Shown piece after piece: positions 1 through 8,526 of a stretch of DNA of 64,000 bases. The notes beneath the pieces were generated by a model that was not told the DNA's origin, made no database searches, and worked only from the letters and a program-made list of their open reading frames with translations. The DNA is from Actinokineospora xionganensis (GTDB taxonomy: Bacteria > Actinomycetota > Actinomycetes > Mycobacteriales > Pseudonocardiaceae): positions 124,001 through 188,000 of the forward strand of contig NZ_JABVED010000008.1 of assembly GCF_014323725.1 (NCBI RefSeq), written 5' to 3'. Every line of letters starts with the position of its first letter. Within the stretch, counting starts at the first letter, position 1. The position numbers and the translations under genes are program-made.

Positions 1-563
1 CCGATCCGCTTGGGCCTGCCGCCGTCGGTGAAGCGGGTCAGGTACCACTCGACTTCCAGACCGACCACGAATTCCAGGTCGCGCGCGGCGAGCGCGTCGA
101 CCTGGCGGCGCAGCGCGGCGCGGCTGGACAGCGGGTGCGGGGTGCCGTCGCGCAAGTATTCGTCGCCGATCACCCAGCCGGTCGGGCGCCCGGTGTGCGG
201 AAGGACGCGGAAGGTCGTCGGGTCGGGCACGACGATGAAGTCGCCCGCCCCGGTCAGTTCGTCGACGCCGATGCCGCCGCCCGAGGCGAAGAAGTCGATC
301 GCGACCGCGTGCCCGGTGTCGAAGACGAACGGGCCGGGGCTGAAGTCCATTCCGTTGCGCAGGACCGTGGCGAACACGGGGGCGCTGATCACCTTCGATC
401 GGGCGATGCCGTGCGGGTCGCCGAAGACCACGCGCACGAACTCCAGCGACTCCAGGCGCGCGAGCACCTCGGCGGCGGCCTCGCGCTGGGCATCGGTCCA
501 GAGTCCGTGTCTGGCAACGAAATCGACGCTGCCGGTCGCGGAGGTCAGGTATGTCTCGCTCAC
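1..563 (-). CDS. Glutamine synthetase-like ligase, partial (cut by window start)
   Basis: About 187 N-terminal residues are visible. They include an FGDPHGIARSKVIS stretch and EVEWYLTRF, which read like the N-terminal beta-grasp and the start of the catalytic domain of the glutamine synthetase superfamily. These enzymes join an amine to the gamma-carboxyl of glutamate using ATP. The GTG start at 563 overlaps the stop of the upstream amidase (GTGA) and has an AAGGACAAGG ribosome site. In the company of an amidase, GNAT and adenylosuccinate-lyase homologue, the likely role is gamma-glutamylation of a small amine such as hydrazine, as FzmN does in fosfazinomycin biosynthesis, rather than ammonia assimilation. 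The family call is firm; the substrate is inferred. Polyamine or amino-sugar gamma-glutamylation is the alternative. Confidence 0.8.
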   Translation of the reverse strand, partial: MSETYLTSATGSVDFVARHGLWTDAQREAAAEVLARLESLEFVRVVFGDPHGIARSKVISAPVFATVLRNGMDFSPGPFVFDTGHAVAIDFFASGGGIGVDELTGAGDFIVVPDPTTFRVLPHTGRPTGWVIGDEYLRDGTPHPLSSRAALRRQVDALAARDLEFVVGLEVEWYLTRFTDGGRPKRI

Positions 564-1933
564 CGTCGCACCTTGTCCTTTCGGGGATCGCGGCCACGCC
601 ATGGCCGGTCTGCTTCGAACTGCTCGGCCACTCGCAGGAGGTCTTCGTCCGCGCCGCGCCGCGCCACGAGTTGGAGGCCGACCGGATATCCGGCCGTGGT
701 GAATCCGGCGGGCAGGGAGATGGCGGGATGCCCGGTGAGGTTGAAGGGATACGCGGCCCGGCACCAGGCCAGCCAACCCAGGTCGTCGCCGGGATCGGGG
801 CGCCACGCGTCGACCGGGAAAGGCTCGATCCACACGGTCGGCATGGCCAGGATGTCGAACTCGGCCAGCAGTCGGTCCACCGCCTGGCACAGAACAGTTC
901 GCCGCGATATCGCCCGAGCGAGGTCGGCCGCGGTCAGCGTTCGCCCGTGGGCGACCACGCGCATCCGGTGCGGGTCCGACAGCGCGTCGTCGGCTTCGTC
1001 CTGACCGGCATCGAAGCCTGCCAGGATGGTCACCAGAACGTCGTACGGGTCCGCGAACGGGATGTCCACTTCGGACATGTCCCCGGCCAGCGCGGACGCC
1101 GCGGCGTGGGCGACGCGTTCGGGCTCGGTGGAGTCCACCGGCCAGCGCAGCCAGGCCACCCTGGCCGTGTCGGAGAAAGCCGCGGGGACCGGCGGCACGG
1201 TCGAGAGCGGATCGTCCGGATGCGGACCGCTGATCACCCTGGCGACCAGGCCCGCCGTGGCCACGTCGCGGGCGAGCGGTCCGATGTGCGACAGGCCCTC
1301 GGGACTGACCGGAACATAGGGTGCCCGGCCGAATGTCGGCTTGTACCCGACCACGCCGCAGAACGCGGCGGGCACCCGGATCGACCCGGCGCCGTCGGTG
1401 CCCAGGGCGGCGACGCCGATCCCGGCCGCGGTGGCCGCGGCCGCGCCCCCGCTTGAGCCGCCCGCGCTGCGGGTGGGATCCCACGGGTTGGCCGCGGCCG
1501 GCCCGACCTGGTTCACCGTGCCCGCGCTCCAGCCGCCCTCGGACGTGGTGGTCTTGCCCACCAGCACCGCGCCCGCGTCCTTGAGCCGGGTGACCGCGGG
1601 GGCGTCGACCTCGGGAATCCACCGCGCCGTGCGGAGCGAACCGCGCGTCGTGCGCACTCCGGCGGTCGGCGTGAGGTCCTTGACCGACACGGGGACGCCC
1701 AGCAGCGGACGGCGGTCCCACGCCGCCGCCCCGAGTTCGCGGATCCGCCGCTCGGCGCGACGGGCCTGGTCCATGGCCAGGTCGGCCGTGACCGTCACGA
1801 ACGCGTGCAGCACGGGTTCGCGCTCCGCCAGCAGGGCAAGGGTCGCACGGGTGAACTCGGTAGGGGAAAGCTCACCGGCGGCATACCACGCCCTGATCTC
1901 GGCCGCCGTGGCGTGCCGCAGTGCCTCATCCAT
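560..1933 (-). CDS. Amidase (amidase-signature family)
   Basis: A 457-residue amidase-signature enzyme (GatA/FmdA/AtzF-like). The Ser-cisSer-Lys triad is visible: Lys85 in PVSVKDLT, Ser160/161 in the AGGSSGGA glycine/serine motif, and Ser184 in GAGSIRVPA, so it should be catalytically competent and hydrolyse a C-N amide bond in the cytoplasm. It overlaps the gene upstream by 8 bp and the glutamine-synthetase homologue downstream by 4 bp. In the hydrazine pathways of fosfazinomycin and kinamycin an amidase sits next to a glutamine-synthetase homologue and deacetylates acetylhydrazine before glutamylation; the same job is the best inference here. No signal peptide is seen. Confidence 0.9.
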   Translation of the reverse strand: MDEALRHATAAEIRAWYAAGELSPTEFTRATLALLAEREPVLHAFVTVTADLAMDQARRAERRIRELGAAAWDRRPLLGVPVSVKDLTPTAGVRTTRGSLRTARWIPEVDAPAVTRLKDAGAVLVGKTTTSEGGWSAGTVNQVGPAAANPWDPTRSAGGSSGGAAAATAAGIGVAALGTDGAGSIRVPAAFCGVVGYKPTFGRAPYVPVSPEGLSHIGPLARDVATAGLVARVISGPHPDDPLSTVPPVPAAFSDTARVAWLRWPVDSTEPERVAHAAASALAGDMSEVDIPFADPYDVLVTILAGFDAGQDEADDALSDPHRMRVVAHGRTLTAADLARAISRRTVLCQAVDRLLAEFDILAMPTVWIEPFPVDAWRPDPGDDLGWLAWCRAAYPFNLTGHPAISLPAGFTTAGYPVGLQLVARRGADEDLLRVAEQFEADRPWRGRDPRKDKVRR

Positions 1934-3617
1934 GGACGCGCTGATACCAGTCCTTCCCGAAGTCCGTCACGATCGGCTCGTAGCGGGCCATCGCCTGGTA
2001 CAGGCCGCGCAGCACGTCGGCGGCCGCGATCGCGCCGCGCAGGTCGGCCACGGTGAACGCGGGCGCGGTGGTGCGCATGAGCCGCAGGTCGTAGAGCCCG
2101 GGCAGCGCGCGGCCGTCATAGGTGATGCCGAACGGCGCGCGGATGGCATAGCGCACACCGAAGACGACGTGTCCGGTGTGGTGCTGGTCGGACCACTCGG
2201 TGACGTCCGGCATCGTCGGGGCGAAGAACCAGTCGTCGCGCCCAGGCTCGCGCTCCACGATGCCCAGGGTGTGCGGGAGGTAGTGCCACGTGTTGAACCG
2301 CATCCGCGCGCTGTAGGCGGCCAGCGCCTTGGCCAGGCCGGCGCGGTCCTGGCCGAACCGGTCCACGAAGGCCTTGCGCGGTGTCACGCAGCAGTAGAAG
2401 GCGCCGGTTCCCAGGCCCAGCGGATCGACATCGCCATGGTCGACCCGCAGGGGGTCGAACCGCTGCGGCCCCCGGCTCATCGACACGTCCGCGTCGAACG
2501 CCTCCGCCGTGGCGGTCAGCAGACCGTGCAGGGCGCACTCCAGCGCCGTGCCGAACGGCTCGACGGTGGGCGCGCCGACCAGGCTCGCGGCGAAGTCGCT
2601 CCACAGTGGACCCAGCGCGTCGATCCGCTCGGGAAGCGGGTCGCGCAGCAGGTCCGCCAGGTGGGCGCGCAGGCGGTCGGGCAAGTCGGCCAGCAGGGCG
2701 GGGGTGTCCATCAGGTGCTCGACCTTGTGCAAGGTCAGACCATTGATGACCCGGTACGGCCGCTTTCCCTGGGCGATCGCGTCCTGCCGCGATCCCGCGC
2801 ATTCCCGGGCGCGGGACTCCAGCTCGGTCAGGTCGGCGGCGGGGGCGGCGGGCGCGGCACAGCCGTACGCCTCGATCCGGGCCCGGAGGAACGCGTCCAC
2901 AAGGGACGGGAGCAACTGGGCTCCGTTGAACTCCTCGGCCCGCACGGGCGGACCGGACTGCAGCACAGCGGCGAGACAGGCGACGAAGCACGCGTCCTCC
3001 GGCGCCCACTCGGCCACCGGGACCCCCCGCAGCCGGTTGAACAGCGAGTTCTCATCTCCGATGCCCATGGACTTGCCCGGCAGGGTGCCGCGCTTGCCGA
3101 GGTTGGTGTACACGCGGTCGTTGACGTGGATCAACACCGGCGCCATGTGCACGAGGCAGTACTCGATGCGGTCGACGCGTTCGAGAACCTCCTCGCGCGG
3201 GAGCGCCGCGAGTTGCCGGTGGACCGCGGCCACGCTCGCCGCGACGGCTTGCGCCTGAACCTGAGCAGCCGCCTTGACGGCGGGCGCATCCAGCGCGCCC
3301 CAACGTAATGCGCCCAGCGGGTGGAGGTCGGCGGGTTCCTCCGCGCCGTCGAGCCGCACCGCGACCCGGCCACTGCCGGTCAGCACCAGTCGGTCGGGGC
3401 CGTTCTCGCCGACCGCCACCGCCACCGATCCGGCGCGCACGAGGTCGAGCACGATCCGGTCGGCCGAGGTGACGGCCAACAAGCCGACCCGCTCGTCGAG
3501 CCGGTCATCGAGGGTCAACGCGATTCGCACGAGTTTGCTGCCATCACTGGCTAATCGCGCACGGTCCGCGACGTCGGCGACAAGGCCGACGAAGCCTTCG
3601 GTCTTCAGCGAAAGCAT
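1926..3617 (-). CDS. Uncharacterised 563-residue biosynthetic protein
   Basis: I do not recognise the family. The protein is soluble-looking, with no signal peptide or membrane segments. It has an acidic N-terminal domain (about 1-105) rich in beta-type residues and a longer helical domain. Conserved-looking stretches are RVDRIEYCLVHMAPVLIHVND (about 150-170), NTWHYLPHTLGIVERE (about 435-450) and the histidine-rich SDQHHTGHVVFG, which could bind metal. It begins at an ATG with a weak AGGA site and overlaps the amidase start by 8 bp. Its position between amidase and ATP-grasp genes matches that of the unassigned hypothetical gene (fzmP type) in the shared fosfazinomycin/kinamycin hydrazine cassette. 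That equivalence rests on context only. Confidence 0.65.
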   Translation of the reverse strand: MLSLKTEGFVGLVADVADRARLASDGSKLVRIALTLDDRLDERVGLLAVTSADRIVLDLVRAGSVAVAVGENGPDRLVLTGSGRVAVRLDGAEEPADLHPLGALRWGALDAPAVKAAAQVQAQAVAASVAAVHRQLAALPREEVLERVDRIEYCLVHMAPVLIHVNDRVYTNLGKRGTLPGKSMGIGDENSLFNRLRGVPVAEWAPEDACFVACLAAVLQSGPPVRAEEFNGAQLLPSLVDAFLRARIEAYGCAAPAAPAADLTELESRARECAGSRQDAIAQGKRPYRVINGLTLHKVEHLMDTPALLADLPDRLRAHLADLLRDPLPERIDALGPLWSDFAASLVGAPTVEPFGTALECALHGLLTATAEAFDADVSMSRGPQRFDPLRVDHGDVDPLGLGTGAFYCCVTPRKAFVDRFGQDRAGLAKALAAYSARMRFNTWHYLPHTLGIVEREPGRDDWFFAPTMPDVTEWSDQHHTGHVVFGVRYAIRAPFGITYDGRALPGLYDLRLMRTTAPAFTVADLRGAIAAADVLRGLYQAMARYEPIVTDFGKDWYQRVHG

Positions 3618-3659
3618 GGCGTCCTGTTCGGAAAGGTAGCTGGAGCGAGGCGGACGGCC

Positions 3660-4907
3660 TCAGCGGGGAGACGGGTTCGAGACCCGGGTGATGAACGAGA
3701 TACCGGCGACGGCCCGCTGCGCCAAGCCAACCGCGTCCGGCGCGGTGTCGGCGACGCATCGGGCGGACGCGGGTCGCGAGTAGGAGCTGACCAGGCCTTG
3801 GAACACCGCGCCGGGTAGCACGGAGACACCGATGACGGCATCGGACCCGGACTCGGGCTGGATCACCTCGACCAGCTCGCCGATCGGTGGCGGGGTGGCG
3901 AACCAGATCGCGGCCGCCTTCGGCGGTCGCGGCTCGGCCAGCGCCGCCCGGACCTCGGGCAGGACCTTGTGGCCGAGGGACTGTCGCAGCTGCGCTTCGA
4001 TCAGGTCGACGCCGACGGCGTCGTGCACCAGTTCCCAGATCTCGTCGCCGCCCATGCGCACGTGGGTCTCGATGATCCTCGGCCCGCCGGGGGTGAGGAT
4101 CATCTCGGTGTGCGAGGCACCGGTCCGGACGCCGATCGCGTCGAGCACTCGCAGGGCAAGGGCTTCGCACTCGACCCGGACGTCGTCGGCCAGCGGGGCC
4201 GGGATGACGTGACCGAGTTCCACGCGGGTCGCCGGGTCGGTGTACTTGGCCGTGACCGCGAGGACCACGTGTTCCCCATCTTCCGACAGGGCCTCGACGC
4301 TGTACTCCGGACCGTCCAGATAGGACTCGGCGAACACGCCAAGGCTGCGGTGCCACCCGTGGTCGGACGCGTTGTGGGCCCGGTCGAACGCGCCCTCGAC
4401 GGCGGCCTCGTCGCGCACGACGGACACGCCGAAGCTGGCCAGGCCCCCGACCGGCTTGACCACGACCGGGAAGCCGTGTCGCTTGGCGAAGTGCCGCAAC
4501 GCATCGACGTCCTGGACGATCTCGGCAGGCGTGTCATCGATGCCCGCCTCGGCCAACCGCAGCCGCATCGCGTCCTTGTGGTGGGCCAGCCGCACGGTCT
4601 GCACGCTGTGGGTGGCCACACCGAGCGCCTCGCCGACCGCGGCCGCGCGATCCTGGTCGTGTTCCCCAAGTGTCGCGATATGGGTCACCGGGTCGCCGCG
4701 GTGCACGACTTCGGCCAGCCCCACGCACTCCTCAGTGGTCAGATCAGCCGACAGCACCAGCAGGCGCGCGTGGTGCTCCGGGTCGACGAGCCGGTGCAGA
4801 TGGTCGGGTCGGCACACCAGAGTGGTGCGCACGCCCTCTTCGAGGCCGCGGATTCGGCTGGGTAAGTCTCCGTTGCCGCTGCCGAAGATCATGACGTGTT
4901 TGGTCAT
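3660..4907 (-). CDS. ATP-grasp carboxylate-amine ligase
   Basis: A 415-residue ATP-grasp protein. The N-terminal part resembles a pre-ATP-grasp fold (MIFGSGNGDLPSR). The ATP-binding core has FPVVVKPVGGLASFGV and a FAESYLDGPEYSVEA segment, and the metal-binding end is HTEMILTPGGPRIIETHVRM, typical of amino-acid/dipeptide ligases of the BacD type. Such enzymes activate a carboxylate as acyl phosphate and couple it to an amine. The ATG at 4907 overlaps the MFS stop (ATGA), which fixes the start; a longer upstream reading would run inside the MFS gene. In this operon it is a candidate for joining a hydrazine or amine to a carboxylic acid. The substrate is unknown. Confidence 0.88.
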   Translation of the reverse strand: MTKHVMIFGSGNGDLPSRIRGLEEGVRTTLVCRPDHLHRLVDPEHHARLLVLSADLTTEECVGLAEVVHRGDPVTHIATLGEHDQDRAAAVGEALGVATHSVQTVRLAHHKDAMRLRLAEAGIDDTPAEIVQDVDALRHFAKRHGFPVVVKPVGGLASFGVSVVRDEAAVEGAFDRAHNASDHGWHRSLGVFAESYLDGPEYSVEALSEDGEHVVLAVTAKYTDPATRVELGHVIPAPLADDVRVECEALALRVLDAIGVRTGASHTEMILTPGGPRIIETHVRMGGDEIWELVHDAVGVDLIEAQLRQSLGHKVLPEVRAALAEPRPPKAAAIWFATPPPIGELVEVIQPESGSDAVIGVSVLPGAVFQGLVSSYSRPASARCVADTAPDAVGLAQRAVAGISFITRVSNPSPR

Positions 4908-6133
4908 GTCGATGCCTTTTCGTCGTCGTGATCGGGTACATAACCCTTGACAGCCACCGAGGTGACCACGGCCGCCGCGACGAAGAGGCCGATGACGACC
5001 AGCACGCCGGGCATGCCCCACGGCAGCACCACAGCCGTCATGAGGACCGGTCCCACGATGTGCTGGCCGGTGTAGCCGAGGCTGAACAGGCTGAGGTACT
5101 GCGCGCGCTTCTCCGGATCGGACAACAGGAACGACAGCTCCCAGCCCGCGACCGCGTGCAGGTTCTCGCCGACCGTGAGCAACGCGACCGCGCCCGCCAG
5201 CAGAGCGATCAACTGCCATTTCTCACCGTCGTCGGTCAACCCGAGCAACAGCCCCGCGGCCGCCAGCGCCACGATCGACCACCGCAACATCCGCATCGCG
5301 CCGTTGATGCCCCTGGCGTACTTGGCCACGTGCACCTGGACGAGCACGGTGATCACGGTGTTGAGCACGAGCAGTGTCGAACTCGTCGTCGCCGACAGCC
5401 CGCTGCGCTGCACCACCCACAAGGGAATGAGGATGAACAACATCGAGTCGTGCATCATCAGGACCGCGTTGGCTATGGCCACGGTGATGAAACGGCCGTC
5501 CCGGTAGACGGAACTCGCGCGCCGCTCCCGGATCGGGGCGCTGACGTCCTTGCTCACCGCTCCCTTGGTCGCGCGCACCGTCACCACCGCGACCAGAGCG
5601 AAAGCCGCGCCGCACAACGTGAACAGCACCAGGTACCCGGCGTGGGTGTGCATCATCTGCACGAGGCCCGCGACCAGGAAGCCCAACGCGAGACCGATGT
5701 TGTTCACCGTCCGCATCGAAGCCATCGTCCTGGTGCGATCCGCCTCGCCCTCCATCTGCCCGATGAGGACCTGCAGCAGCGGCAGCGCCGCCCGGCTCGC
5801 CATCGTGAACACACACGTCACGACCAAATAGCGCCAATAGTCGTCGGCCAGGACGTAGGCGGCCATCCCGACGCCGCGAACGGCGAGCAGGGCGATGTAG
5901 ACGCGCGTCACGCCCAGCGACTGGGTCAGGCGGGCCACCGGCATCGGGACCAGCAGGCCGAATATGTTGGCGATCGCGATGGCCACACCCACCGAGGTCG
6001 CCGGAATCCGGACGTACTCGACGAAATAGAGCGTGGCGACGGCGAGGTACACACCGGTGGCGCCCGCGTCGATCAGGGCGCCCAGCGCCAGGACCCGGCC
6101 GCGGCGGCTGTGCGGGAGCAGTGCCTTCAACAT
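4904..6133 (-). CDS. MFS transporter, probable product exporter
   Basis: A 409-residue integral membrane protein with about 12 hydrophobic helices and a short cytoplasmic loop in the middle (around residues 195-215, RATKGAVSKDVSAPIRERRA), the usual 6+6 layout of the major facilitator superfamily. The ATG at 6133 overlaps the preceding gene's stop by 7 bp. Placement inside a biosynthetic operon suggests export of the product or self-protection; direction and substrate cannot be read from sequence. Confidence 0.9.
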   Translation of the reverse strand: MLKALLPHSRRGRVLALGALIDAGATGVYLAVATLYFVEYVRIPATSVGVAIAIANIFGLLVPMPVARLTQSLGVTRVYIALLAVRGVGMAAYVLADDYWRYLVVTCVFTMASRAALPLLQVLIGQMEGEADRTRTMASMRTVNNIGLALGFLVAGLVQMMHTHAGYLVLFTLCGAAFALVAVVTVRATKGAVSKDVSAPIRERRASSVYRDGRFITVAIANAVLMMHDSMLFILIPLWVVQRSGLSATTSSTLLVLNTVITVLVQVHVAKYARGINGAMRMLRWSIVALAAAGLLLGLTDDGEKWQLIALLAGAVALLTVGENLHAVAGWELSFLLSDPEKRAQYLSLFSLGYTGQHIVGPVLMTAVVLPWGMPGVLVVIGLFVAAAVVTSVAVKGYVPDHDDEKAST

Positions 6134-6843
6134 CGGGCACCCGCCGCGTGGACGAACGCCTTGAACAGGCGGGAATCGCCACCCACCTCGGGGTGCCACT
6201 GCACACCGACGACGAAGTCGCGCGTGCTGTGCTGCACGCTCTCCACACCGCCGTCCGCGCACCAACCCGTCGCGACCAGGCCCGCGCCCAACCGCTCGAC
6301 GCCCTGGTGGTGGTAACAGGAGACCTCGGTGGCCGCGCCCATGAGCGCGCCCGGCATCAGCCGCTCGTCGAGGGTGACCTCGACCGAGCCGAACCTGCTG
6401 CCCTCGGGCTGGTGACCTGGCCTGCCGATCTCCTGCCGCAATGTCCCGCCACACACCACGTTCAGCAGCTGAAGTCCCCGACACACGCCCAGAACCGCCA
6501 GATCCGCGTCGAGCGCGGCATCGGCGAGGGCGATCTCCCACGAGTCACGGTCGCCCTGCGCGTCGCCGGTCCCGCTTTCCCGTTCGCGGCCGTAGCGCCC
6601 CGGGTCGACGTCCGGACCACCGACGAGCAGCAGCCCGTCGAGCCACGCGACCAGATCGTGCGCCGCGGCCCGGTCGCCGTCCGGCGGCAGCAGGATCGGC
6701 AGTCCGCCCGCGTCGGCGATGGGATCGAGAAAGTCCCGCGGCACCAGGGAAGCCCGACGGTTCCACCCACGCCAGGACGCGTCCTCCTGGTAGGTGGTCA
6801 CGCCGATCCTGGGGGCTCGCGAGACCCGTACCGGTGTGCTCAT
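6127..6843 (-). CDS. Class-I glutamine amidotransferase / gamma-glutamyl hydrolase (peptidase C26, PuuD-like)
   Basis: A 238-residue stand-alone class-I glutaminase fold. The nucleophile elbow GVCRGLQLLN places the catalytic cysteine at Cys121, and QWHPE supplies His217 and Glu219, so the Cys-His-Glu triad is complete. PuuD-type members cleave gamma-glutamyl amides. With a gamma-glutamyl ligase (glutamine-synthetase homologue) in the same operon, the pair suggests a load-and-release shuttle in which an amine or hydrazine is carried on the gamma-carboxyl of glutamate and freed here. It could instead be a glutaminase partner for the ATP-grasp ligase. It overlaps both neighbours (7 bp and 4 bp). 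Confidence 0.88.
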   Translation of the reverse strand: MSTPVRVSRAPRIGVTTYQEDASWRGWNRRASLVPRDFLDPIADAGGLPILLPPDGDRAAAHDLVAWLDGLLLVGGPDVDPGRYGRERESGTGDAQGDRDSWEIALADAALDADLAVLGVCRGLQLLNVVCGGTLRQEIGRPGHQPEGSRFGSVEVTLDERLMPGALMGAATEVSCYHHQGVERLGAGLVATGWCADGGVESVQHSTRDFVVGVQWHPEVGGDSRLFKAFVHAAGARC

Positions 6844-7247
6844 GGGGTCAGCGCATCCATGACCCAGGCCGAGTTGTGCCTGGTGAACCCGATGTGCGGG
6901 TAGTAGTCGACCGCGGCGGGCGCCGACAGCAGCACGATCTTGGCGCGCGGGTGGGCCTGGCGGGTCGCCTCGATCAGGTCCCGCCCGATGCCCTGCCGCT
7001 GGAACTCCAGATCCACGGCGATGTCCGACAGGTAGGTCACGTACGCGCCGTCGGTGATCGACCGGGAAATGCCGACCATGCGGTCGTCGATCCTGGCCAC
7101 GACGACGAGGTTGGCGTTGCGCACCATGTCGGCGAACCGCTCGGCGTCGTCCACCGGACGGCGCTCGGCGAGAGTCGAGGCGCGATAGAGCGCGGTGACC
7201 TCGGCGACGTCGAGCGCCGCGCCATCGACGATCTCACATTTCCACAT
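6840..7247 (-). CDS. GNAT-family N-acetyltransferase
   Basis: A 135-residue single-domain GNAT. Motif A is visible as DLEFQRQGIGRDLI (Q-R-Q-G-I-G, about residues 80-92), the acetyl-CoA pyrophosphate loop, followed by DYYPHIGF near the end, typical of motif B. The ATG at 7247 (MWKCEIV) lies 14 bp inside the end of the lyase gene; longer upstream readings would overlap that gene heavily and are not needed. In the fosfazinomycin hydrazine route a GNAT acetylates hydrazinosuccinate just before a lyase releases acetylhydrazine, and here the GNAT is directly next to such a lyase. The substrate is inferred. Confidence 0.85.
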   Translation of the reverse strand: MWKCEIVDGAALDVAEVTALYRASTLAERRPVDDAERFADMVRNANLVVVARIDDRMVGISRSITDGAYVTYLSDIAVDLEFQRQGIGRDLIEATRQAHPRAKIVLLSAPAAVDYYPHIGFTRHNSAWVMDALTP

Positions 7248-8526
7248 CGAACATCTTCTCCATTCGGTCGCGCACCACGTGCGCGCGGGACAGGAACCGG
7301 GCGGGCCGGAACTGGTCGTCGGTGGTCGCCACATCTCGGTCGGCGAGCGTCTCGCTCAGGTGCCTGCCGGTCTCGGCCGTCTCGGCCGCGGCGTCCTGCA
7401 CCACGCGGTATGCCTTCTCCCGGTCCATCCCGCCGTCGACGAGATCGAGCAGGATGTCGGCGCTGTAGATCAGCCCGCGCGTTGATTCGAGATTCGCCAG
7501 CATCCGCTCCGGGAAGACCGTCATGCCGTCGACGATCTCCGCGGCCTTGGTCACCTGGTAGTGGGCGATGGTGAACGCGTCAGGGAAGACCACGCGCTCG
7601 ACCGGCGAGTGGGCAAGGTCCCGCTCGTGCCACAGCGCGACGTTTTCGTACCCCGCGTCGGCGTAGGCGCGCAGAAGTCGGGCCAGCCCACAGATTCGCT
7701 CGCTCGACGTCGGGTTGCGCTTGTGCGGCATGGCGCTGGATCCCTGGTACGCGCTGGTCCTCGGCTCCTCCACTTCACGCACCTCGGTGCGCTGCAGCAG
7801 CCTCAGCTCCAGCCCGATCTGCTCGACCACGGCGCCCAGGACGGCCAGCACCGAGAGCATCTCGGCGTGCCGGTCGCGGGCGACGACCTGGCTGGGGATC
7901 GGCTCGACGCCCAAGCCCAGTTCGGCGCACACGGCGGCCTCGACCATCGGGTCGATCTTGGAGTACGTCCCGACCGGGCCGGAGATGGTGCCCACCGCGA
8001 CCGCGGACCGGGCCGCGACCAGCCGGGTCAGGCAGCGGTCGACGGCGGCGGCGTGCAGTGCCATCTTCTGGCCGAAGGTGGTCGGTTCGGCGTGGATCCC
8101 GTGCGTGCGCGCGACACAGACGGTGTCCCAGTGCCGCAGCGACCGTCGGACCAGGACATCCCGCAGTCTGGTGGCCGCTTCGATCATCAGGTCGCACGAC
8201 CGCGCCAGGGTGTGGCCCAGCGCGGTGTCGACCAGGTCGTAACTGGTCATGCCGTAGTGCACCCAGCGGCCGTGTCCACCGGGAATCGTCTCGGTGTAGG
8301 CCTCCAGGAAAGCCAAGATCTCGTGGTCGCGGGTGACCTCGCACTCGCGGACCCGCGAGACGGTCGGGACGCGGCCCTGCTCGATGGCGGCGATCGCCTC
8401 GCGCGGGATCACCCCGAGGTCGGCCTGCGCCCGGCTCGCGAGCACCTCGACCCGAACCCACGAGGCGTACTTCGCCTCGTCGGTCCAGAGGTCCCGCATG
8501 ACGGGCAGGCAGTATCTGTCGATCAT
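7234..8526 (-). CDS. Adenylosuccinate lyase-like enzyme (fumarase/aspartase superfamily)
   Basis: A 430-residue protein with the superfamily signature SSAMPHKRNP (residues 261-270, flexible catalytic serine loop) and the ASL-type RTHGIHAEPTTFGQK around His142. It therefore performs a fumarate-releasing beta-elimination. The usual ASL block is MTS-(S/T)-D; here it reads MTSYDLVDTA (residues 93-102), a tyrosine beside the substrate serine that may hint at altered specificity. The ATG at 8526 overlaps the methyltransferase stop (ATGA). Embedded in a biosynthetic operon beside a GNAT, it more likely cleaves an N-succinyl intermediate such as N-acetylhydrazinosuccinate than serves purine synthesis. 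A true PurB remains the alternative. Confidence 0.88.
   Translation of the reverse strand: MIDRYCLPVMRDLWTDEAKYASWVRVEVLASRAQADLGVIPREAIAAIEQGRVPTVSRVRECEVTRDHEILAFLEAYTETIPGGHGRWVHYGMTSYDLVDTALGHTLARSCDLMIEAATRLRDVLVRRSLRHWDTVCVARTHGIHAEPTTFGQKMALHAAAVDRCLTRLVAARSAVAVGTISGPVGTYSKIDPMVEAAVCAELGLGVEPIPSQVVARDRHAEMLSVLAVLGAVVEQIGLELRLLQRTEVREVEEPRTSAYQGSSAMPHKRNPTSSERICGLARLLRAYADAGYENVALWHERDLAHSPVERVVFPDAFTIAHYQVTKAAEIVDGMTVFPERMLANLESTRGLIYSADILLDLVDGGMDREKAYRVVQDAAAETAETGRHLSETLADRDVATTDDQFRPARFLSRAHVVRDRMEKMFDVEM

Noticed and set aside
4908-5219. N-terminal extension of the ATP-grasp protein
   Set aside because: The extension would lie inside the MFS gene and is Arg/Gly-rich; the ATGA overlap gives a natural start at 4907.
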